This document shows positions 49,131 to 61,900 of a stretch of DNA of 64,000 nt, one piece after another. The DNA lies in the NCBI RefSeq assembly GCF_000308875.1, contig NZ_BAGL01000013.1:1-64000 (forward strand), given 5' to 3'. Origin of the DNA: Nocardia transvalensis NBRC 15921 (lineage in GTDB: Bacteria > Actinomycetota > Actinomycetes > Mycobacteriales > Mycobacteriaceae). The notes beneath the pieces were generated by a model that did not search any database, had not been told where the DNA came from, and was given only the letters and a program-made list of their open reading frames with translations. The position numbers were made by a program, and so were the translations under genes. Within the stretch, counting starts at the first letter, position 1, and every line of letters begins with the position of its first letter.

Positions 49131-49997
49131 TTGCCGCAGCACCGTGAGACCTCCACTTCCGTATCTGTCAGGGACTTGCTCGGAGATGGTGTTACCGGTC
49201 GTCCGAACCGGCATCGCGCCGAACCGCGCACCGCGGACCGGATGAAGCTGGCGGCCAGCGCCGCCGTCGCGGCCGGGGCCCTCGTCGGCACCGCCGCTCA
49301 GCTCGCGCACGCCGCTCCGCTACTCCCGGTCGGTCACGACAGCAGCGACACCGACGAGATCGCCGCGGACACCCAGGCGGAGCCGGCCGCGCAGGCCAAG
49401 CAGGCCGCCGCCCCGGTGGCCGCCGAGAAGTCCGAGCCCGCCCCCGCCCCGGTGGCGGCCGAGCCGGTGGCCGCCGCGCCGATCCAGCCCACCCCCTTCG
49501 GACTGCAGAACCTGCCGCCCGAGGTCGCGGGTCCGCTGGCCCAGGCCGAGCAGGTGATCAAGGGCCTGCAGAACCAGGTCGCCCCCGCGCAGGCGGTGCG
49601 CCCGGTCGCCGGCGTCGTCAGCTCCGACTTCGGATCGCGCTGGGGCGCATTCCATTACGGCGTCGACTTCGCCGACTCGATCGGCACCCCGATCCACTCG
49701 GTGGAGAACGGCACGGTCATCGAGGCCGGACCGGCGTCGGGCTTCGGCCTGTGGGTGCGCGTCAAGCACGACGACGGCACCACGGCCGTCTACGGTCACG
49801 TGAACGACATCCTGACCAGCGTCGGTCAGCGGGTGAACGCCGGTGACGTCATCGCCACGGTCGGCAACCGCGGCAACTCCACCGGCCCGCATCTGCACCT
49901 GGAGATCTGGGACCCGGCCGACAACAAGATCGACCCTGCGCCCTATATGGCCAGCAAGGGCGTCATCCTCTCGCAGCAGTCATGGGGACCCCAGTAA
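49131..49997 (+). CDS. secreted M23-family endopeptidase (LytM-type)
   Basis: This encodes 288 residues from a TTG with AGGA six bases upstream. Residues 1-60 hold a cytosolic lead and then a signal-like segment (KLAASAAVAAGALVGTAAQ). An Ala/Glu/Pro-rich low-complexity linker, about 90 residues, follows. The catalytic domain, about 160-285, shows the zinc ligands in HYGVDFADSIGTPIH, GHVNDI and GPHLHLEIW. The substrate is the peptidoglycan cross-bridge, placing the enzyme outside the membrane. Cell-wall hydrolases of this kind are single genes in Mycobacteriales. It is co-directional with the LuxR gene 59 bases downstream. Confidence 0.87.
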   Translation: MPQHRETSTSVSVRDLLGDGVTGRPNRHRAEPRTADRMKLAASAAVAAGALVGTAAQLAHAAPLLPVGHDSSDTDEIAADTQAEPAAQAKQAAAPVAAEKSEPAPAPVAAEPVAAAPIQPTPFGLQNLPPEVAGPLAQAEQVIKGLQNQVAPAQAVRPVAGVVSSDFGSRWGAFHYGVDFADSIGTPIHSVENGTVIEAGPASGFGLWVRVKHDDGTTAVYGHVNDILTSVGQRVNAGDVIATVGNRGNSTGPHLHLEIWDPADNKIDPAPYMASKGVILSQQSWGPQ

Positions 49998-50056
49998 TCG
50001 TCGCGGGTGTCAACGGGCGCGTACGGGCGCGACCGGCGGTTGCAGGGGCTGGTGGT

Positions 50057-51034
50057 GTGACGGGTTTACACGAATTGTTCGACGCCAGATCCCTTCACGG
50101 ACGCGCCTACGCGGCACTCGTACAACACCCGCGATCCAGTCTGGTCGAGCTGGCCGAATATCTCGAGAGCCCGCTCGAGGCGGTCGAGGCCTCGCTCGAG
50201 CGGCTGTGTGACATGCAGGCGGCGGTGCGCATCGATACCAACGGCGCGATCGTCTGGGACGCACATGCCCCGGAAGCGTTGTCGGAGGCCGAATCCCGGC
50301 GCCGCCAGGTCGACACCGCACGCATGCACGCGGCCGCGGCGCGACTGGGTGAGACGTTCCGGTCGGTGCGCCGCACCGCGCGCGGCGACGGGACCATCGT
50401 GCCGATGTACGAGGCGCGCGAGCTGGTCGCCGAATTCGAGGATCTGCAACGCGCGGCCCGCGGCAATGTGCGGCTGGTCGAGCGCGGCCCGTACGTCCTG
50501 GACACCGACCGGGCCGAGCGGATGTTCGAGCTGAAGTCGGCCCGCATCGACGCCGGCATCCGCTACCAGACCCTGTATCAGGACACCATCTACCAGGACC
50601 CGGACCGGCTGCGGTTCGCGCTGGCCACCAATTCCGCCGGGGCGCACGCGCGTACGCTGCCCGATCCGCCGCTGAAGGTGCTGATCGTCGACGGCGAGCG
50701 GGCCTGCCTGATGCTGCACAACGACGAGCGGCGCGGCGATCCGATGGGCCTGCGCATCGGTCCGTCCCCGACGCTGGACCTGCTGGTGCGCACTTTCGAT
50801 GTGCTCTGGTCGCTGGCCGCGCCGATCTCGGTGAATCCGGGCGAGCCGCTGGACGAGCGCGATCGGGCCATCCTCACCCTGATGGGCCTGGGCGCCACGG
50901 ACGACACCATCGCCCGCCGGCTGGGCATGTCCCGGCGCACGGTCGTGCGGCGCACGGCCAGCCTGCTCGAGCGCCTGGGCGCGAGCACCCGATTCCAGGC
51001 AGGTGTGCAGGCGATCCGCCGCGGCTGGCTGTGA
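50057..51034 (+). CDS. LuxR-type regulator
   Basis: This encodes 325 residues from a GTG with AGGGG upstream; other in-frame starts earlier lack support. The N-terminal winged-helix-like part is LHELFDARSLHGRAYAALVQ followed by EYLESPLEAVEASLERL (TrmB-like). The middle is a sensor region (RFALATNSAGAHARTLPDPP). The C-terminus is a LuxR HTH (DDTIARRLGMSRRTVVRRTA). It lies just upstream of the first NRPS gene on the same strand, so it may control NRPS expression. The gene end is embedded in a tandem repeat. Confidence 0.75.
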   Translation: MTGLHELFDARSLHGRAYAALVQHPRSSLVELAEYLESPLEAVEASLERLCDMQAAVRIDTNGAIVWDAHAPEALSEAESRRRQVDTARMHAAAARLGETFRSVRRTARGDGTIVPMYEARELVAEFEDLQRAARGNVRLVERGPYVLDTDRAERMFELKSARIDAGIRYQTLYQDTIYQDPDRLRFALATNSAGAHARTLPDPPLKVLIVDGERACLMLHNDERRGDPMGLRIGPSPTLDLLVRTFDVLWSLAAPISVNPGEPLDERDRAILTLMGLGATDDTIARRLGMSRRTVVRRTASLLERLGASTRFQAGVQAIRRGWL

Positions 51035-51131
51035 TGCCCGGTACCCCGGTGGGCTGTGATGCCCCGGGTCGACTGCCGTTGTGATACCCCGGGTCGACTG
51101 CCGTGACGCCCCGGGTCCTTGTGACCCGGGG
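51027..51131. repeat. tandem repeat including the LuxR stop codon, ending in a terminator hairpin
   Basis: Units starting GGCTGTGATG (51027, 51052), with GTGAT again at 51081, have a 25-base period. GTGAC at 51103 and 51121 continues with shorter spacing. The first unit contains the gene's TGA, so the gene terminus itself was duplicated. The array ends in CCCCGGGTC-CTTGT-GACCCGGGG (51109-51131), a 9-bp stem that should act as a terminator before the NRPS promoter region. Confidence 0.75.
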
Positions 51132-51313
51132 TGTGACGGCTACCACCTTTTTTGAAATCTCGCGCAACAAGCGGACCCCCTAGTACCGATGAGTAAAGGG
51201 AGTTTGCGACGGCGCCTCGGCGCCCGGCGACCCCCGTTATGATTGCGCGGACCGAGGGCGTCGACGTCGTTCGGCCGTGCGGACCGCCGGACGCGAGAGG
51301 TGAAAGCACTCGA

Positions 51314-54300
51314 ATGGAAACAGCCCGCCGTTCCGCTCGTGGGGGCCGCCGTCGTCGTTCGGGCGGCCCGCTGTTCGGCCAGCTGCTCACCGCCGCGGTG
51401 GAGTCGGCAGCCGATACGGTGGCGATCCGGTTCGCCCCCGCCGAGCATCCCGAGGATGCTCGTGAGCTCACCTACCGGGAACTGGACGAATCCTCCTCGC
51501 GGCTGGCCCGCGAGCTGATCGAGCGCGGGGTGGGCGCCGGTGACGTGGTCGCCGTCGGCATCACCCGCTCGATCGAATCCGTGCTGTCGGTGTGGGCGAT
51601 CGCCAAGACCGGCGCGGCGTACGTGCCGGTGGATCCGACGTATCCGCCCGAGCGCATCGCGCACATGGTCTCCGACTCCGGCGCCGTCCTGGGCCTGACC
51701 CTGTCGGCGCACCGGCCGGTGCTCGGCACCGGGGTGTACTGGCTGGAGCTGGACGATCCCGTGGTCCGCGAGCGGGTGGAGGCCCGGCCGTCGCATCCCA
51801 TCTCCTACACCGACCGGGTGCGTGCGCTGACCGAGCAGCATCCGGCCTACGTCATCTACACCTCCGGCTCGACGGGTCGGCCCAAGGGGGTCGTGGTCAC
51901 CCACGTCGGGCTCGGCGCGCTGGTGGCCGCGGAGCGCGAACACTATGGGGTGGGCGAGGATTCGCGCGTCATGCACGTGTGCTCGCCGAATTTCGACGTC
52001 TCCGTGCTGGAGCTGCTGCTCACGTTCTCCACGGGCGCGACGCTCGTGGTCGCCCCGCCGGAGATCTTCGGCGGGTACGAGCTGGCGGATCTGTTGCAGC
52101 GCGAACGCGCGACACACATGCTGATCACGCCGGGCGCGCTGGAATCGGTGGACCCCTCGGGATTGACGGACCTCGAGACCGTCATGGTCATCGGCGACCG
52201 GTTCGGCCCCGAACTGGTGGGCCGGTGGGCGCGCGGCGACCGGAGGTTCGTCAACGGCTACGGGCCTACCGAGGCCACCATCCTGGTGACGTCCGTGGCG
52301 CTGGAACCGGGGGAGCCGATCACCATCGGTTCCGCGATCCCGGGAGTCGGTGTGTTCGTGCTGGATTCGTGGCTGCGGCCGGTGCCCGCCGGAGTCGTGG
52401 GCGAGCTGTATCTTGCGGGCCCGGCGCTGGCGCAGGGGTATCTCGGACGGCCGGGCCTGACGGCGGGCCGGTTCGTGGCCAGCCCGTTCGGCGCCGAATC
52501 CGGCAGCCCCGGGGCCCGGCTGTACCGCACCGGTGACCTGGTGCGCCGCAACGACTTCGACGGCGGCATCGAATTCCTCGGCCGGTCGGACTTCCAGGTG
52601 AAGGTGCGGGGATTCCGCATCGAACTCGGCGAGATCGACAACGCGCTGACCGATCATCCCGATATCGACTTCGCGGCCACGATCGGCCGCCCGCTCCCGT
52701 CGGGCGCCACGACGCTGGTGTCCTACGTGCTGCCGCGCGCGGGCGCCGCCGTGGACACCGACGATCTCGCGAGGTATCTGGGGAAGTCGCTGCCCGCGTA
52801 CATGATTCCCGCCCTGATCATGGTGCTGGACGAGATCCCGCTGACGCCCATCGGCAAGCTGGACCGCGCCCGACTACCCGAGCCGGTCTTCGTCGCACGG
52901 GAATTCCGGGCGCCGTCGACGCCGGTGGAGGAGATCGTCGCCGAGGTGTTCGCGGCGCTGCTGGTGCCGGGAACCGACGGCGAGCCGGGGCGCGTGGGCG
53001 CCGACGACGACTTCTTCGAACTGGGCGGAAATTCGCTGCTGGCCGCGCAGGCCGCCGCGCGCATCGGATCGGCACTGCGCCTGCGGGTTCCGGTGCAGCT
53101 GCTGTTCGACGCCTCCACGGTGGCCGCCCTGGCCGAACGCGTGGAGAGCCATGCCGGATCGGCCGCCGGGCAGGAGCTGCGGCCGATGCCGCGGCCGGAG
53201 CGCATCCCGCTGTCGTACGCGCAGCAGCGGATGTGGTTCCTCAACCGTTTCGATCCGGCCAGCGCCGTCGACCACATCCCGGTAGTGGTGCGGTTGCGGG
53301 GTGCCTTGGACCTCGCGGCGCTGCGGGCCTCGGTGGGCGATCTCGTGGAGCGCCACGAGGTGCTGCGCACCCGGTACCCGGATCTCGACGGCGAGGGCTA
53401 TCAGCTGATCGCGCCCGCGTCGGATCCCGCTGCGGTGCCGGAACTTCCGGTCGTCGACGCGACCGACGACCGCGTTCCCGCGCTCGTCGCCGAGACGGTG
53501 ACGGCCGGATTCGACGTGACCGCCGCGCCGCCGCTGCGACTACGCGTGCTGCGGCTGGCGCCCGACGATCACGTGCTGGTGTGCGTGGTCCACCACATCG
53601 CCGGCGACGGCTTCTCGATCGCGCCGCTGACGCGCGACCTGATGACCGCGTATCTGGGGCGCGCGCACGGCGAGCCGCCCGAATGGCTGCCGCTGCCGGT
53701 GCAGTACGCCGACTTCGCGCTGTGGCAGCGCGAGGTGCTGGGCGCCGAGGACGACCCGGATTCGGTGCTGGCGCAGCAGATCGCCTACTGGCGGCGGCAA
53801 CTGGCCGGCCTGCCCGAGCAACTGGACCTGCCCGCCGACCGGCCGCGCCCTGCGGTCTCCACCTATCACGGCGCGACCGTCGATTTCGAGATCGGCGGCG
53901 AGGTGCACGCCGCGCTGAACCGGCTGGCGCATGAACGTCATTCGACGCTGTTCATGGTCGTGCACGCGGCGCTCGCGGTGCTGCTGGCCCGGTTGTCGAG
54001 CACGCGCGACATCGCGATCGGGACGCCCATCGCCGGGCGCGGCGAGGCCGAACTCGACGATCTGATCGGCATGTTCGTCAACACCCTGGTGTTGCGCACC
54101 GAGATCGATCCGGGGCTGAGTTTCGGCGAACTGCTGAGCGTGGTCCGCGAGACCGACGTCGCGGCCTTCGGGCACGCGGACGTGCCGTTCGAGCGGCTGG
54201 TGGAACTGCTGGATCCGGTCCGCTCCCCGGCGCGGCATCCGCTGTTCCAGGTCGTACTGACCTTCCAGAACCTGGCGGCGCCGCATCTGGAACTGCCGGG

Positions 54301-57300
54301 CCTGGCGGTCTCGGGGGTCGATCTCGCGGTGCCGGTGGCCAAGTTCGACCTGCAACTGACCCTGCACGAACGCACCGACGAACGCGGCGTGCCCCAAGGT
54401 ATCTCGGCCTCGTTCGCGTACGCCACGGACCTGTTCGACGACGCCACCGTGGAGGATTTCGCCGACCGCTTCCGCCGCATCCTGGACGCCGTGGCCGCGA
54501 ATGCCGATGCGGTCGTGGGCGATATCGATGTGCTGGCGCCGGGCGAGCGCGGACTCGTGCTGCACGAATGGAATTCGGCCGGTGTGCAGGTGCCGCCGGT
54601 GACGCTGGTGGATCTGATCGCCTCACAGGCGCATCGGCGGTCGGACGCTCCCGCGGTCCGCTACGGCGACCACACGCTGTCGTTCGGCGAGCTGCATCGG
54701 CGGGCCAATCGCGTGGCGCGGGCCCTGATCGCGCGCGGCGTGGGCCCGGAATCGCTGGTGGCGGTGGCGGTTCCGCGCACCGAGGAACTACCCGTGGCGC
54801 TGCTGGGCGTCCTGGTCGCCGGGGCCGGATACCTGCCGGTCGATACCACCTACCCGGAGCAGCGGCTGGAGTTCATGCTCTCCGACGCCGCACCGGCGTG
54901 CATCCTGACCACCGCGGCGGAGCGGGCCGCCCTGCCCGCGAGTCCCGTTCCTGTCGTCCTGCTCGACGACGCCGACGGTCACTCCGGCGATCCGGTGACC
55001 GACGACGACCGCATCGCGCCGCTGCGGCCGCGGAACGTGGCCTACGTCATCTACACCTCCGGCTCCACCGGCGTGCCGAAGGGCGTCGCCGTCTCGCATC
55101 GCAACGTGCTGGAGTTGTTCGCGAATACGCAGTTGCGGTTCGACTTCGACGAGACCGACGTGTGGACGCTGTTCCACTCCTTCGCCTTCGACTTCTCGGT
55201 GTGGGAGCTGTGGTGCGCGCTGGCCAACGGCGGCGCGGTCGTGGTCGTCGACTACCTGACGTCGCGGTCGCCGGAGCTGTTCCGCGAGTTGCTGATTCGC
55301 GAGCAGGTCACGGTGCTGAACCAGACGCCGTCGGCCTTCCACCAGCTGGCCGAGGCGGATCGGGCCGCGCACGGCGCGGGATTCGCGCAGGACAAGTTCG
55401 CGCTGCGCTACGTCGTCTTCGGCGGCGAGGCCCTGGACCTGCGGCAGTTGCAGCGCTGGTACGGGCGGCACGCGTCGGACGCGCCGCAGCTGGTGAACAT
55501 GTACGGCATCACCGAGACCACGGTGCACGTGTCGTACCTGGCGGTGGACGAGCGGATGTCCGACATCCCGGCCAGCGTCATCGGGCGCGCGCTGCCCGGC
55601 CTGGACACCTTCGTGCTCGACGACCGGCTGCACCCGGCACCGGTCGGCGTGGCGGGAGAGCTGTACGTCGGCGGCGAGCAGCTGTCGCGCGGATACCTGG
55701 GCCGCCCCGGCCTCACCGCGACGCGATTCGTGGCGAATCCGTTCGGCGTCACCGGTTCTCGCATGTACCGCACCGGCGATATCGGCCGGTGGGCCGGATT
55801 CGGCGGCGAGGCCAACCTCGAATACGCCGGGCGCGGCGACCAGCAGGTGCAGCTGCGCGGCTTCCGCATCGAACTCGGCGAGGTCGAGGCGGCGCTGCTG
55901 CGCTGCGACGGCGTCGGACAGGCGGCCGCGGTCGTGCGCACCGACGACACCACCGGCGACCGGCTGGTGGGATACGTTGTCGCGGAACAGGGAAGCGAGC
56001 TGGACCCGGTCGCGCTGCGGGCGCGGTCCGGCGAATTCCTCGCCGGTTACATGACTCCGGATGCCGTCGTGGTGCTGGACGCGATGCCCCTCACCCCGAA
56101 CGGCAAACTCGATCACCGGGCGCTGCCCGCGCCGGAGATCCTCGGCTCGGCCGCGTTCCGGGCTCCCGGCACCCCGATCGAGCAGGCGGTGGCCGACGTG
56201 TTCGGCGGGCTGCTCGGCGCGGGGGCGGACGGCCGGCGGGTCGTCGGCGCGGACGACGACTTCTTCGAACTCGGCGGGAACTCGCTGCTCGCGACCCGCG
56301 CGGTGGCGCGGATCAACGAGGCCCTGGACGCGAATATCGTGGTGCGCGAGGTATTCGAGGCGCCGACCGTGGCCGCGCTGGCGGCGCGCATCGTGCCGGG
56401 TGCGGCCGGTGGCTCCGCGCGTCCGGCCCCGGCGCCGGTCCCGCGGACCGGACCGATCCCGCTCTCGCTGGCACAGCAGCGGATGTGGGTCATCAACCAG
56501 CTCGATCCCGAATCACCCTCGTACAACATCCCGTTGGCGATCCGGCTGACCGGCAAGCTGGACGTGCAGGCGCTGCGCCTGGCCGTCCTCGACGTGCTCG
56601 AGCGGCACGAGGTCCTGCGCACCCGCTACCCGGCCGGTGGCCCCGGCGGAGTGCCGTACCAGGAGATCCTGCCTGCCCTCGAGGTGCTGCCGGAGGGTCT
56701 GCCGATGCGCGACGGCTCCGACCCCGGCGCCAGTATCGCGGAGCTGATGGGCACCGGATTCGATGTGACGCAGCAGGTTCCGGTGCGGGCGCTGCTGCTC
56801 CAGAGCGGCGACGACTACCTGCTGGCGATGGTGCTGCACCACATCGCGGGCGACGGCGCTTCGCTGGTGCCGCTGGCACGGGATCTGGTGACCGCCTATC
56901 TCGCTCGCGTCGAGGGCGGCGAACCCGGGTGGGCGCCACTGGAAGTGCAGTACGCCGACTACGCCGTGTGGCAGCGCGGCGTGATCGGCAGCGACGAGGA
57001 GCCCGGATCTCTGGCGGCCCGGCAGCTCGACTACTGGCGTGGCAAGCTCGCCGGGATCACCGGCACCGCGCTGGTGCCGACCGATCACCCGCGCGCCGCG
57101 GTGCCCTCGATGCGCGGCGGCGTGCTGGGCTTCGAGGTCCCCGCCGCCGTGCACCAGAACCTGATCCGCATTGCGCGCGAACACAACTCGTCGCTGTTCA
57201 TGGTCGTGCACGCGGCGCTGGCGGCGCTGCTGGCGCGGCAGTCCGGTAGCGCCGACATCACGATCGGCACGCCGATCGCCGGTCGCGGCGAACGCGCGCT

Positions 57301-58666
57301 GGACGATCTCGTCGGCATGTTCGTCAACACCCTCGCCCTGCGTACGGGGGTGAGCGCCGCCGACACGTTCGACGACCTGGTCGAGAAGACGCGGGAGACC
57401 GACCTCGCGGCCTTCGCCCACTCCGACCTCCCGTTCGAGCGGGTGGCCGAGGTGGTGTCGCCCGGCCGCTCCGGCGAGCAGAGCCTGTTCCAGGTGATGC
57501 TGGTCTTCCAGAACACCGAGCAGCCGACCCTCGAACTGCCCGGCCTCACGGTCTCCGCGATCGACAGCGACCGCGTGGCGGCCAAATTCGATCTGCAGGT
57601 GATCGTCGAACCGCAGTACGACGCGGACGGGTCGCCCGCCGAACTCGCCGCCGTTCTCACCTACGCCGCGGACCTGTTCGACGAGTCGACAGTGGAGGAC
57701 CTGGGCTGGCGGTTCGAGCGGGTCCTGGCCGCGGTGGCCGCCGACTCGCAGATCCTCGTCGGCGATATCGCGCTGGGCGACGAGCCCCAGCCCGTTCCCG
57801 CCGAGGCGCCCGCGGAGCCGGAGCCGGTCGAACCGGCGACGGCCAACGGCACGGCCTTGGCGCAGGCGCTGACGGCCGCGGTGGAGGACGATCCCGACGG
57901 TCCCGCACTGGTTTTCGGTGAGGACGCGGTGTCGTACCAGGAACTCGGCGACCGGTCGTCGCGGCTGGCGCGGGCGCTGATCGCGCGCGGCTGCGGACCC
58001 GGCACCGGCGTCGCCGTCCGCCTCGAGCGCGGCGTCGAGGCGACGGTGGCCGCCTGGGCCGTGCTGAAAGTGGGCGCCGCGGTGGTGCCCGCCGGGGATG
58101 CCACCGAATTGCCTGCCGCACCGGAGATCGTCGCCGGGCTGACCACCGGCTCGACGCCCGCGGGCGGCATCGGCTGGCTGGCGCTGGACGATCCGGCCGT
58201 CGTCGCCGAGATCGCCGGACAGTCGGCGCGCCCGGTGACCTACGCCGACCGGACGCGGCCCCTGCGCGGCGCGGACCCCGCGCTCGCCACCGCCGGAACC
58301 GTCCTGAGCTACGACCAACTGGCAGCGGCCGTCGAACGGTTGCGCGCCCGCACCGAGCTGACCTTCGAATCCCGGACCTTCCGGCAGGGCCCCGCGGGCA
58401 CACCGGCGGCACTGCTCGAACTGTTGGCCGCGGGCGTCGCGGGCGCGTCGGTGGTGCTGCCGGAGGCGGCCACCGGCGAGGCCCTCGCCGACGAATGGGT
58501 CACTCACCTGTTCAGCGACGCGGCCGGGCTCGCGGGCCTCGATCCGGAACCGCTGGAGGATCTGCGGGCCGTCGTGGTCGAGGGCGGGCCGGTGCCCGCC
58601 CGATTCGGGTCCGCCGGCGTCGTCCTCGGCCTCGGGGAGGTGCTATCGGGCTCCGACCAGCACTGA
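51314..58666 (+). CDS. non-ribosomal peptide synthetase, A-T-C-A-T-C-A(degenerate)
   Basis: This encodes about 2450 residues; I chose the ATG opening [15 protein letters not shown] because the second NRPS also begins with an Arg-rich stretch before its A domain. Domains: A1 (about 20-540), T1 (Ser near 572 in [10 protein letters not shown]), C1 (HHIAGDG near 760), A2 (YTSGSTG near 1245), T2 (Ser near 1655), C2 (HHIAGDG near 1840) and a truncated A. There is no starter C domain, so A1 loads the first residue. Specificity residues of A2 read D-F-W-N-V-G-M-V-H, which corresponds to threonine. A1 (D-V-L-T..) is not assigned. The terminal A (about 2180-2450) lacks SGSTG, YGPTE and the later motifs. 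Confidence 0.9.
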   Translation: METARRSARGGRRRRSGGPLFGQLLTAAVESAADTVAIRFAPAEHPEDARELTYRELDESSSRLARELIERGVGAGDVVAVGITRSIESVLSVWAIAKTGAAYVPVDPTYPPERIAHMVSDSGAVLGLTLSAHRPVLGTGVYWLELDDPVVRERVEARPSHPISYTDRVRALTEQHPAYVIYTSGSTGRPKGVVVTHVGLGALVAAEREHYGVGEDSRVMHVCSPNFDVSVLELLLTFSTGATLVVAPPEIFGGYELADLLQRERATHMLITPGALESVDPSGLTDLETVMVIGDRFGPELVGRWARGDRRFVNGYGPTEATILVTSVALEPGEPITIGSAIPGVGVFVLDSWLRPVPAGVVGELYLAGPALAQGYLGRPGLTAGRFVASPFGAESGSPGARLYRTGDLVRRNDFDGGIEFLGRSDFQVKVRGFRIELGEIDNALTDHPDIDFAATIGRPLPSGATTLVSYVLPRAGAAVDTDDLARYLGKSLPAYMIPALIMVLDEIPLTPIGKLDRARLPEPVFVAREFRAPSTPVEEIVAEVFAALLVPGTDGEPGRVGADDDFFELGGNSLLAAQAAARIGSALRLRVPVQLLFDASTVAALAERVESHAGSAAGQELRPMPRPERIPLSYAQQRMWFLNRFDPASAVDHIPVVVRLRGALDLAALRASVGDLVERHEVLRTRYPDLDGEGYQLIAPASDPAAVPELPVVDATDDRVPALVAETVTAGFDVTAAPPLRLRVLRLAPDDHVLVCVVHHIAGDGFSIAPLTRDLMTAYLGRAHGEPPEWLPLPVQYADFALWQREVLGAEDDPDSVLAQQIAYWRRQLAGLPEQLDLPADRPRPAVSTYHGATVDFEIGGEVHAALNRLAHERHSTLFMVVHAALAVLLARLSSTRDIAIGTPIAGRGEAELDDLIGMFVNTLVLRTEIDPGLSFGELLSVVRETDVAAFGHADVPFERLVELLDPVRSPARHPLFQVVLTFQNLAAPHLELPGLAVSGVDLAVPVAKFDLQLTLHERTDERGVPQGISASFAYATDLFDDATVEDFADRFRRILDAVAANADAVVGDIDVLAPGERGLVLHEWNSAGVQVPPVTLVDLIASQAHRRSDAPAVRYGDHTLSFGELHRRANRVARALIARGVGPESLVAVAVPRTEELPVALLGVLVAGAGYLPVDTTYPEQRLEFMLSDAAPACILTTAAERAALPASPVPVVLLDDADGHSGDPVTDDDRIAPLRPRNVAYVIYTSGSTGVPKGVAVSHRNVLELFANTQLRFDFDETDVWTLFHSFAFDFSVWELWCALANGGAVVVVDYLTSRSPELFRELLIREQVTVLNQTPSAFHQLAEADRAAHGAGFAQDKFALRYVVFGGEALDLRQLQRWYGRHASDAPQLVNMYGITETTVHVSYLAVDERMSDIPASVIGRALPGLDTFVLDDRLHPAPVGVAGELYVGGEQLSRGYLGRPGLTATRFVANPFGVTGSRMYRTGDIGRWAGFGGEANLEYAGRGDQQVQLRGFRIELGEVEAALLRCDGVGQAAAVVRTDDTTGDRLVGYVVAEQGSELDPVALRARSGEFLAGYMTPDAVVVLDAMPLTPNGKLDHRALPAPEILGSAAFRAPGTPIEQAVADVFGGLLGAGADGRRVVGADDDFFELGGNSLLATRAVARINEALDANIVVREVFEAPTVAALAARIVPGAAGGSARPAPAPVPRTGPIPLSLAQQRMWVINQLDPESPSYNIPLAIRLTGKLDVQALRLAVLDVLERHEVLRTRYPAGGPGGVPYQEILPALEVLPEGLPMRDGSDPGASIAELMGTGFDVTQQVPVRALLLQSGDDYLLAMVLHHIAGDGASLVPLARDLVTAYLARVEGGEPGWAPLEVQYADYAVWQRGVIGSDEEPGSLAARQLDYWRGKLAGITGTALVPTDHPRAAVPSMRGGVLGFEVPAAVHQNLIRIAREHNSSLFMVVHAALAALLARQSGSADITIGTPIAGRGERALDDLVGMFVNTLALRTGVSAADTFDDLVEKTRETDLAAFAHSDLPFERVAEVVSPGRSGEQSLFQVMLVFQNTEQPTLELPGLTVSAIDSDRVAAKFDLQVIVEPQYDADGSPAELAAVLTYAADLFDESTVEDLGWRFERVLAAVAADSQILVGDIALGDEPQPVPAEAPAEPEPVEPATANGTALAQALTAAVEDDPDGPALVFGEDAVSYQELGDRSSRLARALIARGCGPGTGVAVRLERGVEATVAAWAVLKVGAAVVPAGDATELPAAPEIVAGLTTGSTPAGGIGWLALDDPAVVAEIAGQSARPVTYADRTRPLRGADPALATAGTVLSYDQLAAAVERLRARTELTFESRTFRQGPAGTPAALLELLAAGVAGASVVLPEAATGEALADEWVTHLFSDAAGLAGLDPEPLEDLRAVVVEGGPVPARFGSAGVVLGLGEVLSGSDQH

Positions 58667-58669
58667 TGT

Positions 58670-58710
58670 GGTACCACCGCCCCACCGGATGCCCGGTGGG
58701 CAGCGGTACC
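58670..58710 (+). terminator. hairpin between the two NRPS genes
   Basis: GGTACC (58670-58675) and GGTACC (58705-58710) pair, and inside them CCCACCGG (58681-58688) pairs with CCGGTGGG (58693-58700) around a 4-base loop, with an internal bulge. It starts four bases after the first NRPS stop. It could attenuate read-through into the second NRPS, or protect the 3' end. The remaining 196 bases before the second NRPS hold no supportable gene. Confidence 0.5.
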
Positions 58711-58906
58711 GGACAATGGTCTGACTCCGGGTCCGGCCGCCCTACCGGCCCGGCAGCGCAGCGCACGCGCGTAACGCGCCCCGGCAGCGCTCGATGGATG
58801 AACAAGGGCGGCGCCGCGCAGGCGCACGAGTAACAAACAGGCAGGGTGAGGTACACGTGGTTCGGGTGGTCGGGCGGCAGCAAGTGGCCCAGGGAACGGG
58901 TGCGGC

Positions 58907-61900
58907 ATGACCCGGCCGGCCCGAGTTCGCCCGGTACGGACGCGCCGCGCGCACGTCACCACGCTGCCGCAGCTGCTGGCCACCGCCGTGGAGACCGACC
59001 CGACGGGCCTCGCGGTCGTCTTCGCCGACGACACCGCCACCCTCGCCGAACTGACCTACGCCGAACTCGACGAACGCTCCACGCGCCTGGCGCGGCTGCT
59101 GATCGCACGCGGTATCGGCCCCGAGGACCTGGTCGCGATAGGCATCCCGCGGTCGGTCGACTCGGTGGTCGCGGTGTGGGCGGTCGCGAAGACGGGCGCC
59201 GGATTCGTCCCGGTGGACCCCAACTATCCGGCCGATCGGGTCGCGCACATGGTCACCGATTCGGGGGCGGTCCTGGGGCTCACGGTCGACGCGGTCCGCG
59301 CCGGGCTGCCCGGCGGGGTGGAGTGGCTGGCGATCGATGGTGACGGTCCCGCCGGTGAGCTGTCGGGATACCCGCCGGATCCGGTCACCTACGCGGACCG
59401 GCTGCGGCCGCTGCGGGCGGAGCATCCGGCCTACGTGATCTACACGTCGGGGTCGACGGGCACGCCGAAGGGCGTGGTGGTCACCCAGGTGGGCCTGTCC
59501 ACGCTGTGCGAGGAGAAGCGCCGCCATCTGCGGGTCGGGAACGATTCGCGGACACTGGCTTTCGCGTCGCCGTCGTTCGACGCCTCGGTCGCCGAGATGC
59601 TGGTGGCGGTCGGGAGCGCGGCCACGCTGGTGGTGTGCGCGCCGACGGTCTACGGCGGCGAGGAACTCGCGGCGCTGCTGCGGCGCGAGCGGGTGACCCA
59701 CGCGATCGTCACCCCGGCCGCCTTGGCCTCGGTGGATCCGGCCGGGCTGGACGACCTGCGGGTGGTGGTGGTCGCCGGTGACGCGTGCCCGCCGGAGCTG
59801 GTGCGGCGCTGGGCGATTCCGGTCGCCGACGGTATCCGCCAATTCTTCGACGCGTACGGGCCCACCGAGGCCACGGTCATGTCGAATATCAGCCCGCCGC
59901 TGACGGCCGGAGCGCCGGTCACCATCGGCGGGCCCATCCGGACGGTGACCGAATACCTGCTGGACGAGCGGCTCGCCCCGGTGCCGGACGGCGCCGTCGG
60001 CGAGTTGTACATCGGCGGTAGGTCGCTGGCCCGCGGTTACCACAACCGTGCCGCGCTGACCGCCGCGCGATTCGTGGCGAATCCGTTCGATGCCAAGGGG
60101 TCTCGCCTCTACCGCACCGGCGACCTGGCCCGCCGCACCGTCGGTGGCGAACTGGAATACCTGGGCCGCAACGACTTCCAGGTGAAGATCCGCGGATTCC
60201 GCATCGAGCTGGGCGAGATCGACGCCGTCCTGGCCGCCCACGAGACGGTCGACTTCGCCGTGACCGTGGGGCATCGGCTCCCCAACGACTCGACCATCCT
60301 GGTGTCCTACGTCCACCCCGCCCCGGGTGCGGCCGTCGTCACCGAGGAACTCACCGAGGCCGCCGCGCGCCGGCTGCCCGCGCACATGGTCCCGACCGCG
60401 ATCGTGGTGCTGGACGAGATTCCGTTGACCCCGGTCGGCAAACTCGACCGCGCCGCGCTGCCCGCGCCCGTCCTGCCCACCCGCGAATTCCGTGCTCCCG
60501 CAGGGGCTCTGGAGGAACTGATCGCCGGTGTGTTCACCGAACTGCTCGGAACCTCGGATCCGATCGGCGCGGAGGACGACTTCTTCGACCTGGGCGGCAA
60601 CTCGCTGATCGCTACCCGCGTCGCCGCCCGGCTGGGCGCCGACCTGTCCACTCGCGTCCCGGCGCGGCTGCTGTTCGAGGCGCCCACCGTGGCCGCCCTC
60701 GCGCGCCGCCTCGAGCCGATGAAGGGCCAGGGCGGGCGGCCGCCGCTGGTCGCGAAGCCGCGGCCGGAACGCATCCCGCTGTCGCTGGCCCAGCAGCGGA
60801 TGTGGTTCCTCAACCGGTTCGACCCCGATTCGCCCGCCAACAACATCCCGTTCGCCATCCGGCTCACCGGCCGTCTCGACGTGGAAGCGCTACAGGCCGC
60901 GATCATCGATGTGATCGAGCGGCACGAGACCCTGCGCACCGTCTACCCGGCCGTCGACGGCACCGGCCACCAAGTCGTCCTGCCGCTCGAGGAGGCCCTG
61001 CCGGATCTCGCGCCGAAGCCGATCGCCGAGGACGAGATCGAGGGCTGGCTGGCCGGTCTGGCGCTCAGCGGCTTCGATGTCACCGACGCGGTACCGCTGC
61101 GGATCGCGGTGGGGGTGCTGGGCACCGACGACTACGTGATCGTGGTCGTGGTGCACCACATCGCCGCCGACGGCGTCTCCATCGCGCCGTTCATGCGCGA
61201 TCTGCTGGCCGCCTTCCTCGCCCGCCGCAACCGCTCGCGGCCGGGCTGGCCCGCGTTGCCCGTGCAATACGCCGACTACGCGCTGTGGCAGCGCGAGGTG
61301 CTGGGCGACGAGGCCGACCCGGATTCGCTCGCGGCCGAGCAACTCGCCTACTGGCGTTCGGTTCTCGCCGGGCTGCCGGAACGTCTCGATCTGCCCGCGG
61401 ACCGGCCGCGGCCTGCCGCCACCTCCGGACTCGGGGCCGAATACGCCTTCACCGTCGACGCGCGGCTGCACACCCTGCTGGACCTGCACGCGCAGCGGTC
61501 GGGCGCGTCGCTGTTCATGGTCGTGCACGCGGCGCTGGCCGTGCTGCTGTCGCGCCTGTCGGGGACGACCGATATCGCGATCGGCTCGCCCGTGGCCGGT
61601 CGCGGCGAGCGCGAACTCGACGATCTGATCGGCATGTTCGTCAACACCCTGGTGTTGCGCACCGTGATCGATCCGGACGCGTCCTTCCACGAGCTGCTGG
61701 CCCAGGTGCGCGATTCCGATCTGGGCGCGTTCTCGCACGCGGACCTGCCGTTCGAGCGGCTGGTCGAGGTGCTGGATCCGGTGCGGTCGCAGGCGCACCA
61801 CCCGCTGTTCCAAGTGGCGCTGTTCTTCCAGAACATGGACAAGCCGCGCCTGGAGCTACCCGGGCTGACCGCGGCCGCGGTCGATTTCGACGGCGCCATC

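Noticed and set aside
56513..58507. Long minus-strand frame inside the first NRPS
   Set aside because: It is opposite to clear condensation and adenylation domains and has no recognisable motif.
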